In this document: piece after piece, positions 34,060 to 40,782 of the stretch
How positions within the stretch are numbered: position 1 is the stretch's first letter
Layout of the letters: each line of letters opens with the position of its first letter
NCBI RefSeq assembly: GCF_008710135.1
Contig: NZ_VYKK01000005.1
Coordinates: 1-64,000 of the forward strand
DNA length: 64,000 nucleotides
Origin: Paenibacillus spiritus
GTDB taxonomy: Bacteria > Bacillota > Bacilli > Paenibacillales > Paenibacillaceae
Direction: 5' to 3'
Translations under genes and position numbers: made by a program
The notes under the pieces: generated by a model
Told to the model about the DNA's origin: nothing
The model's database searches: none
The model's input: the letters and a program-made list of their open reading frames with translations, nothing else

Positions 34060-35208
34060 ATGGAACGATTATTAAAAATTGGCATCACCTGTTATCCGTC
34101 CCTTGGAGGGTCCGGGGTGGTTGCCACCGAGCTGGGCAAGCTGCTTGCCGAGAAGGGCCACGAAGTCCATTTTATTACGCACAGCATTCCGTTCCGTCTG
34201 GGAACGTTTCACCGGAATATCTACTATCACGAAGTGGAAGTCAACGACTATTACGTCTTTCGCTACCCTCCTTATGATCTGGCGCTTGCGACCCGGATGG
34301 CGCAGGTCGCCAAGATGCAGAATCTGGACCTCCTGCACGTTCACTATGCGGTGCCGCACGCCGTCTGCGCCTATCTGGCCAAACAGATGGTCGGCGACCG
34401 GCTGAAGGTAGTCACGACGCTGCACGGAACGGATATCACGGTTCTCGGCCAGGATGAGTCGCTGAAGGATCTGATCCGGCTCGGCATCAACGAGAGCGAC
34501 GCGGTTACCGCTGTGTCCAACGATCTCATCACAGAGACGCGGCGGGCGCTGGACATTACGCGCGATATCGACCTGACTTACAATTTTGTGGACAAGCGGG
34601 TCTACTATCCGCGCGACGTGAGCGGCATGCGGGGCGATTTTGCCGAGCCGCACGAGAAGATCCTGATGCACATCTCCAACTTCCGTCCGGTCAAAAGAGT
34701 CGGCGATGTCGTAGACATCTTCGCCCGCGTCTCCAAGCAGATTCCGTCCCGGCTGCTGCTGGTCGGAGAAGGCCCGGATCTTCCGAAGATCCAGGCCAAG
34801 ATCAGCGAGATGGGCCTGGAGGACCGGGTCCGCTTCCTCGGGAAGCAGGATGAGATTGCCCAGGTCATTTCCCTGGCCGATCTGCTGCTGCTGCCTTCGG
34901 AGAAGGAGAGCTTCGGGCTGGTCGCGCTGGAAGCCATGGCCTGCGGCGTTCCGACCGTCGGATCGGAAGCCGGAGGCATTCCCGAGCTGGTTCAGCATGG
35001 CGTGACCGGCTATCTGGCTCCGATCGGGGATACGGAAGCCATGGCCGAGCATGCGGTGCGCCTGCTCGGCGACGAGGAGCTTGCGGCCCGGTTCCGCGAA
35101 GCCTGTCTGCACCGGGCGTGCAGCGAATTCTGCAATAACCGGATTACGAATCAATACGAGGACATTTATTACCGCGTGCTGGGTCAAGCGCAAGGGCTTG
35201 CAGACTAG
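34060..35208 (+). CDS. bshA: N-acetyl-alpha-D-glucosaminyl L-malate synthase BshA
   Basis: BshA joins N-acetylglucosamine from UDP-GlcNAc to malate, the first bacillithiol step. The 382-residue GT4 glycosyltransferase starts LKIGITCYPSLGGSGVVATE, has the family HVHYAVPHAVCAYLA and TTLHGTDITVLG stretches, HISNFRPVKRVGDVV, and the donor site LPSEKESFGLVALEAMACG. The ribosome site (GAGGAG) directly follows the last repeat of the array. Confidence 0.96.
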   Translation: MERLLKIGITCYPSLGGSGVVATELGKLLAEKGHEVHFITHSIPFRLGTFHRNIYYHEVEVNDYYVFRYPPYDLALATRMAQVAKMQNLDLLHVHYAVPHAVCAYLAKQMVGDRLKVVTTLHGTDITVLGQDESLKDLIRLGINESDAVTAVSNDLITETRRALDITRDIDLTYNFVDKRVYYPRDVSGMRGDFAEPHEKILMHISNFRPVKRVGDVVDIFARVSKQIPSRLLLVGEGPDLPKIQAKISEMGLEDRVRFLGKQDEIAQVISLADLLLLPSEKESFGLVALEAMACGVPTVGSEAGGIPELVQHGVTGYLAPIGDTEAMAEHAVRLLGDEELAARFREACLHRACSEFCNNRITNQYEDIYYRVLGQAQGLAD

Positions 35209-35239
35209 CGTCGGCTGTGCGGGCAGGAGGACTTGAACA

Positions 35240-36514
35240 ATGAATTGGACCATGGCCGAACCCGAAATGGCGGAGGCGGCCCGCTTCGTGGTGTCTTCGC
35301 TGGAGGAATCGGGCAGCGAAGCGTACTGGGTAGGCGGCTGTATCCGGGATGAACTGCTGGGACGGCCTGTACACGATATGGATATTACAACCTCGGCCCT
35401 GCCGGAGGAAGTGATGTCGGTCTTTCCGCGCTGCGTGCCGACCGGTCTTCAGCACGGTACGGTCACGGTGCTGCACGGCGGCTACGGCTTCGAGGTGACC
35501 ACCTACCGGACGGAGAGCGGCTATGCCGACTTCCGCCGGCCGGAGCGGGTGGCATTCGTCCGGGATGTGACCGAGGACCTTCGCCGGCGCGACTTCACGA
35601 TGAACGCCATCTGCGCGGGGCTCGACGGACGGCTGGTGGATCCGTTCGGCGGAGCCGAAGATCTGGACCGCCGGCTCGTCCGCTGCGTCGGCGACGCGGA
35701 AGAGCGCTTCGGAGAGGATGCCCTGCGCATGCTCCGGTGCGTCCGCTTCGCGTCGACGCTGGATTTTGCCGTCGCCAAGAACACGTGGCGCGGCCTGCTG
35801 CGCCAGCGCGACAAGCTGGCGCATATTGCGGTGGAGCGCGTCTACGCAGAGCTTGCGCGCATTATGGAAGGGCCGCGCCCGCTGCGCGGCCTGGCGATGC
35901 TTGCGCGCGGCGGACTGCCCGCGCGCGTCAAGGCCCCGTTCCCCTGGGACGGGGAAGCCCTGGCGGCCGGAGCCGCCGGGCTGGCCCGCATCGGGGAACT
36001 GAAGAGCGCCCCCCTGCGGTGGGCGCTGCTGCTCCATACCCTGGGCACCCCGGCCGAGACGGCCGACGGACTGCTGCGGGCATGGACGTTCCCGGGGACG
36101 ATCCGCCAGGCGGTCGTCCGGGTGCTGCGGGTCCGCGAAGCGTGGGACCCGCGGGCGGCGTCCGCCCTGCCGGGGGCGGACGGGGACGGCCGGCGGCGCT
36201 GGGTCGCCGCCGTGCTGAGCTTCGGCCGCGCAGCAGCCGAAGGCTGGCTGGACGTCGCCGCCGCGCTGCCCGGCGGCGGAGAGACCGGCATCGCCGCAGC
36301 GCGCGGCTGGATGGCCGGGATGCCGGTCTCCGGCCTCGGAGAGCTCGCCGTAGCCGGCGGAGACCTGACGGCCGCCCTGGAGCGGCGGCCGGGACCGTGG
36401 CTGGGCCGCCTGCTGCAGGAGCTGCTGCTGCAGGCGGCGCTGGGCGAACTTCCGAATGACCGGGAGGCGCTGATCGAAGCAGCGGGAAGGATGGATGAGC
36501 ATGGACAGGCATAA
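35240..36514 (+). CDS. cca: CCA tRNA nucleotidyltransferase
   Basis: This enzyme adds or repairs the 3' CCA of tRNAs. The 424-residue class II product has YWVGGCIRDELLGRPVHDMD with the metal-binding DxD, the GTVTVLHGGYGFEVTTYR strand, RRRDFTMNAICAG, DPFGGAEDLDRRLVRCVGD and GEDALRMLRCVRFAS. The C-terminal third is very GC-rich and Ala/Gly-rich and weakly conserved. AGGAGG precedes the ATG. Overlaps birA by 20 bases. Confidence 0.95.
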   Translation: MNWTMAEPEMAEAARFVVSSLEESGSEAYWVGGCIRDELLGRPVHDMDITTSALPEEVMSVFPRCVPTGLQHGTVTVLHGGYGFEVTTYRTESGYADFRRPERVAFVRDVTEDLRRRDFTMNAICAGLDGRLVDPFGGAEDLDRRLVRCVGDAEERFGEDALRMLRCVRFASTLDFAVAKNTWRGLLRQRDKLAHIAVERVYAELARIMEGPRPLRGLAMLARGGLPARVKAPFPWDGEALAAGAAGLARIGELKSAPLRWALLLHTLGTPAETADGLLRAWTFPGTIRQAVVRVLRVREAWDPRAASALPGADGDGRRRWVAAVLSFGRAAAEGWLDVAAALPGGGETGIAAARGWMAGMPVSGLGELAVAGGDLTAALERRPGPWLGRLLQELLLQAALGELPNDREALIEAAGRMDEHGQA

Positions 36515-37274
36515 CGGGGCCGAAGGCGGCTGGCTGGAGAGGCTGGTGCGGCTGGATACCGTAGTCTCGACCCAGGAAGAAGCAAGACGGCTGGCCGAGA
36601 GCGGCGCTCCGGAAGGAACAGCCGTGATGGCCGAGGAACAGACCGGGGGACGCGGCCGCCAAGGCCGGCGCTGGCATTCGCCGCGCGGCCAGGGGATCTG
36701 GATGAGCGTTGTGCTGCGTCCGCGTCTTACCGCCGCCGCGGCGCCGCAGCTTACGCTGTTGGCCGGAGTCGCGGTCTGCGAGGCCCTTCGCGAAGTCGCC
36801 GGGGTGGAGGCCGGGATCAAATGGCCGAACGATCTGCTGATTGGCGGACGCAAAGTATGCGGCATCCTGCTTGAAGCGCATTTTCGCGAAGGCGTGCCGG
36901 ATTATTTGATCGCCGGAATCGGGGTGGATTGTCTGGCCGTGGAGGAGGACTTTCCCGAGGAGCTTCGCGCTGTCGCCACCTCGCTGCGGATCGAACGCGG
37001 CGGCGTTCCGGTAGACCGGGAAGAGCTGGCCGCAGCCATGCTGTCCGGTCTGGAGGAACGGTACCGGCAGTACTTCGCCGAAGGCTTTGCCCCGATCGCC
37101 GCAAGGTGGGAAGAGCTGTCCGTAACCCTTGGCCGGCGGATTGCGCTTGCCGGACCGAAGGAGCAGCGAACAGGGGTGGCGGCCGGACTGGATGAGAACG
37201 GGGGACTTCGGCTGGTGAACGATGCCGGAGAGACGTTCACCGTGCTCTCCGGCGAGATTGAGTGGATGAACTGA
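36495..37274 (+). CDS. birA: Biotin-[acetyl-CoA carboxylase] ligase without DNA-binding domain
   Basis: BirA makes biotinyl-AMP and transfers biotin to the carboxylase carrier protein. The 259-residue product has STQEEARRLAESGAPEGT, the adenylate-forming loop EEQTGGRGRQGRRWHSP, GIWMSVVLRP, and IKWPNDLLIGGRKVCGILLEA plus the small SH3-like C-terminal domain (EQRTGVAAGLDENGGLRLVN). The roughly 60-residue N-terminal winged-helix of bifunctional BirA (present in B. subtilis, about 325 residues) is missing: catalytic sequence begins within 20 residues of the start, and the upstream bases encode the cca tail. So it is probably a group I ligase and not the biotin repressor. Confidence 0.93.
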   Translation: MSMDRHNGAEGGWLERLVRLDTVVSTQEEARRLAESGAPEGTAVMAEEQTGGRGRQGRRWHSPRGQGIWMSVVLRPRLTAAAAPQLTLLAGVAVCEALREVAGVEAGIKWPNDLLIGGRKVCGILLEAHFREGVPDYLIAGIGVDCLAVEEDFPEELRAVATSLRIERGGVPVDREELAAAMLSGLEERYRQYFAEGFAPIAARWEELSVTLGRRIALAGPKEQRTGVAAGLDENGGLRLVNDAGETFTVLSGEIEWMN

Positions 37275-37278
37275 AGCC

Positions 37279-37329
37279 TTAACGAACCGCCTGAATTAAC
37301 GAACCGCTTGACTTAACGGACAGCCCTGA
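37279..37329 (+). repeat. Three 17-bp direct repeats after birA
   Basis: TTAACGAACCGCCTGAA, TTAACGAACCGCTTGAC and TTAACGGACAGCCCTGA in strict 17-base period. The last overlaps a CAGCCC/GGGCTG hairpin (37321-37350) without a T run. Confidence 0.6.
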
Positions 37330-37514
37330 CCGCACCTGCGGCCGGGGCTGCTTCTGCAAAGAGAGGCCAAAGCCGACGCCGGGTGCGAAGAGGCAGGAGG
37401 CCGGAGCCGGGCTTCGCCCGGGTGGCCCTTTTAAGAATCCGGTTAATGCCGCCGGTTAATCTCTTAACATTCTAGTCGGTTTAGAGGGTTTAATTATGCG
37501 TGTATTTAGGCGAG

Positions 37515-37705
37515 GGATTTGGTATACTGCTAGAGCGAGGCGGAACCGGGTTGCCCGGCCTGCACTTGCAAGCAGTTGGATGGCCTGGAATCAGCTACGT
37601 TGGATTCTGCTCTGAGCCGTAAGGACCGAGACAGAAGGGACGATCGCGAGTGACTCTTTTTTGCCCTTCGGACCTTTTTAGCGGACCTGCTAAAGAGGTT
37701 TTTTG
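37515..37705 (+). promoter_or_regulatory. Structured panB leader with terminator (pan-motif-like candidate)
   Basis: An extended -10 (TGGTATACT, 37521-37529) precedes about 170 bases of untranslated, hairpin-rich RNA. A terminator lies at 37673-37704 (CCTTTTTAGC with GCTAAAGAGG, then six T), 45 bases before panB. GAAGGG (37634-37639) pairs with CCCTTC (37664-37669), and AAGGACC (37621-37627) can extend into GGACCTT (37670-37676), overlapping the 5' arm of the terminator, so an antiterminator is possible. The Weinberg-type pan motif RNA is known upstream of panB in Firmicutes; whether this is that motif needs a covariance search. Confidence 0.6.
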
Positions 37706-37749
37706 TTTGCGCTTCTGGCGCGGTCACTCGACAGCAAAGGGGAATGAAG

Positions 37750-38610
37750 ATGGCTCTGAATGTAATCAAAATGAAGAAAATGAAGGGGGAAGGCGTGCCG
37801 CTGAGCATGCTGACCGCTTATGATTATCCTTCCGCCCGGCTGGCGGAAGAGGCGGGCGTTGATCTGATCCTGGTCGGCGATTCGCTGGGCAATGTTGTGC
37901 TGGGGTATGACTCCACGCTGCCCGTTACGCTCGACGATATGGTCTATCATACGCGTTCGGTGGCGCGGGGAGCGGGCAATACCTTTATTGTAGCGGACAT
38001 GCCGTTCATGACGTATCACGGCGGGATCGACGAGACGCTGCGGGGCGTGCGCCGACTGATGCAGGAAGGACATGCCCATGCCGTGAAGATGGAAGGCGGT
38101 CTTGAGATCTGCGATACTGTGCGGGCCGTCGTGAACGCCGGAGTGCCCGTTCTCGCCCATATCGGCCTGACGCCGCAGTCCGTGCATACGATCGGCGGGT
38201 ACCGCGTGCAGGGCAAGGACCCGGAAGACGCGCGGCGGCTGATGAAGGAGGCCAAGGCGCTGGAACAGGCCGGGGCCTTCGGCATCGTGCTGGAGCTGGT
38301 TACCGAGGAGGTGGCCGAGGCCATCACGCGCGAGCTGGGGATCCCGACCATCGGCATCGGAGCCGGCCGCCGCTGCGACGGTCAGGTGCTCGTGTTCCAC
38401 GATGTGCTGCAATATGCCTCTCCCTACCGGGAGAAGCGGTTCGTCAAGACGTACGCCGATATCGGCGGCGTGATCCGGGACGGATTGACCCGGTATGTGC
38501 AGGAAGTGAAAGAGCGGGCTTTTCCGGCCGAAGAGCATGTGTTCGCGGCCGATGAAAGCGTACTGGACAGTCTATACGGCGCAGCCGGAGAAGGAGCGAA
38601 TTCGAAATGA
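37750..38610 (+). CDS. panB: 3-Methyl-2-oxobutanoate hydroxymethyltransferase
   Basis: PanB makes ketopantoate from 2-oxoisovalerate and methylene-tetrahydrofolate. The 286-residue barrel has MLTAYDYPSARLAEEAGVD, LVGDSLGNVVLGYDSTLPV, ADMPFMTYHG, AVKMEGG, HIGLTPQSVH and GIGAGRRCDGQVLVFHD. ATG 37750 is 8 bases from AAAGGGG; ATG 37744 is too close. First of panBCD. Confidence 0.97.
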   Translation: MALNVIKMKKMKGEGVPLSMLTAYDYPSARLAEEAGVDLILVGDSLGNVVLGYDSTLPVTLDDMVYHTRSVARGAGNTFIVADMPFMTYHGGIDETLRGVRRLMQEGHAHAVKMEGGLEICDTVRAVVNAGVPVLAHIGLTPQSVHTIGGYRVQGKDPEDARRLMKEAKALEQAGAFGIVLELVTEEVAEAITRELGIPTIGIGAGRRCDGQVLVFHDVLQYASPYREKRFVKTYADIGGVIRDGLTRYVQEVKERAFPAEEHVFAADESVLDSLYGAAGEGANSK

Positions 38611-39497
38611 AGACCGTAAGAACCGTTGATGAACTGAGACAGGAGCTGCGGCTGCGGCGCGCCCAGGGGACCGGCGCCGTCGGCCTCGTGCCGACGATGG
38701 GCTATCTGCACGAAGGACATGCCAGTCTGCTCCGCCAGGCCCGGAAAGCCTGCGGAACCGTAGTCATGAGCATCTTCGTCAACCCGCTTCAGTTCGGGCC
38801 GAACGAGGACTACGAGACCTATCCGCGCGACGAAGCCCGGGATTTGGCGCTGGCGGCGCGGGAAGGGGCCGATCTGGTCTTCATCCCGTCCGTGCAGGAG
38901 ATGTACCCGAAGGAGAACCGCAGCCAAATCATCGTCTCCCGCCTGACCTCGAAGCTCTGCGGCGCTTCCCGCCCGGGGCATTTTGACGGCGTGACGACGG
39001 TGGTCTCCAAGCTGTTCAATCTGGTTCAGCCGGACTTCGCCTTCTTCGGCATGAAGGATGCCCAGCAGGTGGCCGTCCTGAAGCAGATGGTCTTCGACCT
39101 GAACATGAACGTCGAGATTGTTCCCTGTCCGATTATCCGCGAGCAAGACGGTCTGGCGCTTAGCTCGCGTAATGTGTATTTGTCGGGCGAGGAACGCCGG
39201 CAGGCGCTGGTGCTGTCCCGTTCCCTGCGGGAAGCCCGCTCTGCCTTCGAGGAGGGACGCCTGGAGACTGCCGGAGAGCTGCGCAGCCTGCTTACGGAAG
39301 TCATCTCTTCTTCGCCGCTGGCCGATATCGACTATGCCGAAGTGCTGACCTTCCCGGAACTGGAGCCGGTCGAAGAGGATGCGCCGCTGTCCGGGGTGGA
39401 AGGGGAGATCATCATGGCGCTCGCCGTCCGCTTCGGCCGTACGCGGCTGATCGACAATATCGTATTTACTCCTAAGGAGGTACCTGCCTGTGTTTAG
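38607..39497 (+). CDS. panC: Pantothenate synthetase
   Basis: PanC ligates pantoate and beta-alanine with ATP. The 296-residue product has [18 protein letters not shown] (the HxGH-type nucleotide motif), [41 protein letters not shown] and [13 protein letters not shown] with the KMSKS-like site. ATGA overlap with panB. Confidence 0.97.
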   Translation: MKTVRTVDELRQELRLRRAQGTGAVGLVPTMGYLHEGHASLLRQARKACGTVVMSIFVNPLQFGPNEDYETYPRDEARDLALAAREGADLVFIPSVQEMYPKENRSQIIVSRLTSKLCGASRPGHFDGVTTVVSKLFNLVQPDFAFFGMKDAQQVAVLKQMVFDLNMNVEIVPCPIIREQDGLALSSRNVYLSGEERRQALVLSRSLREARSAFEEGRLETAGELRSLLTEVISSSPLADIDYAEVLTFPELEPVEEDAPLSGVEGEIIMALAVRFGRTRLIDNIVFTPKEVPACV

Positions 39498-39873
39498 ACA
39501 TATGATGAAATCCAAAATTCACCGCGCCACCGTTACGGAAGCGAACCTGAATTACGTCGGAAGCATCACGATCGACGAGGATCTGATGGAAGCCGCCGAC
39601 CTGCTGGAGAACGAGAAAGTGCAGATTGTAGACAACAACAACGGCTCCCGGCTGGAGACCTATGTCATTCCGGGCCCGCGCGGCAGCGGGGTGATCTGCC
39701 TGAACGGCGCCGCCGCCCGTCTTGTGCAGCCGGGCGACACGGTAATTATTATTTCATACGCGGTCTTATCGCAGGAAGAACTGGCCGGCCACAGACCGAC
39801 GGTCGTTTTTGTGGATGAACACAACCGTCCGTCGAAGCTTGCCGATCACGAGATCCACGCTACCGTGGGCTAA
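39490..39873 (+). CDS. panD: Aspartate 1-decarboxylase (pyruvoyl type)
   Basis: PanD makes beta-alanine from aspartate and is activated by self-cleavage between Gly24 and Ser25, present here in NYVGSITID. The 127-residue proenzyme also has [34 protein letters not shown] and the FVDEHN motif. GTG 39490 lies 9 bases after TAAGGAGG, inside the end of panC. Confidence 0.96.
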   Translation: MFRHMMKSKIHRATVTEANLNYVGSITIDEDLMEAADLLENEKVQIVDNNNGSRLETYVIPGPRGSGVICLNGAAARLVQPGDTVIIISYAVLSQEELAGHRPTVVFVDEHNRPSKLADHEIHATVG

Positions 39874-39981
39874 AGCCCCCAGGGCATCCCATGCACTGCC
39901 ACGGATATAAGGGCCGTCCGCAGCGAACAATGAACTCAGGCAAGCTGCACTGATTTCATTTCCGCAAGGGGGAATGGCCTG

Positions 39982-40662
39982 GTGTTTCAACAGATGTTTG
40001 CCGAAATGAACGATATGCTGTCCGACATTGCCGCCCGGTATGCCGGAGCGGGCGACTCGGAGCGGCGCGAGCTGATGGAGAAGTACCGGATGCTCCGCCG
40101 GCTCAGCGACGAGGCCCTGGACGAATGGCTTGTCTTTGCGGAGCACCTGAGCCGCTTCAGGCAGGCTGCCGGCGTGGGCGACGAGGACGGGGGCGATCCT
40201 CAGGAAGCGCCGTTCTCCGGCCCCGCAGGCAGCGCGGCGGAAGAAGCCGAGCCGCCGGAGCTGGCCATGGACCAGTTCGTTCGGGGCCAGGGATACTACA
40301 AGCTTCAGATGTATCCCCAGTGCGTCGCTTCTTTCCTGGAGGTCTTGGACAGCTATCCGGACAGCCTCCCGGCCCGGCTGTATCTGGCGATGTCCCATCT
40401 GTATCAGGATGAGCGCGCCGAAGCCCGGACCCATCTGGAGCATATGCTTCAGCATGTCAGGGGGCGCAGGCTGAAAGCGATGCTGCTGAATGCCATCGGC
40501 TGCATCGCGGCCGGGCAACGGCAGTTCGGGGAAGCCGAAGAGCTGTTCCTGCTGGCGGCAAAGCATGATCCGGCGATGCCGGAGCCGGCGCGCAATCTGG
40601 AAGTATGCCGCCGCGGAAGCGGCAAGCTTTTGTACGGCAGCGATCTGACCCTGCTGCTGTGA
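39982..40662 (+). CDS. TPR-type protein of unknown function
   Basis: The 226-residue protein has an N-terminal helical part (MFAEMNDMLSDIAARYA; LMEKYRMLRRLSDEALDEW), an acidic linker, and TPR-like repeats (FVRGQGYYKLQMYPQCVASF, SLPARLYLAMSHLYQDERAE, LLNAIGCIAAGQRQFGEAEE, FLLAAKHDPAMPEPARNLEV). GTG 39982 follows CAAGGGGG. It is not in the B. subtilis panD-dinG interval. Function unknown. Confidence 0.78.
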   Translation: MFQQMFAEMNDMLSDIAARYAGAGDSERRELMEKYRMLRRLSDEALDEWLVFAEHLSRFRQAAGVGDEDGGDPQEAPFSGPAGSAAEEAEPPELAMDQFVRGQGYYKLQMYPQCVASFLEVLDSYPDSLPARLYLAMSHLYQDERAEARTHLEHMLQHVRGRRLKAMLLNAIGCIAAGQRQFGEAEELFLLAAKHDPAMPEPARNLEVCRRGSGKLLYGSDLTLLL

Positions 40663-40685
40663 CGGAACATCCGCGCGATTCTCTA

Positions 40686-40729
40686 ATGCGATGCGCCCGC
40701 CGGGCCGGCGGCGCGCATCGCCTTTTTTC
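40686..40729 (+). terminator. Intrinsic terminator before dinG
   Basis: GCGATGCGC pairs with GCGCATCGC with an inner GC-rich arm, then six T. Confidence 0.88.
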
Positions 40730-40782
40730 GCAACTTCTGTTATGCTGATGAAGAGTCTCAATTGAAAGGGAACAAGGACATC

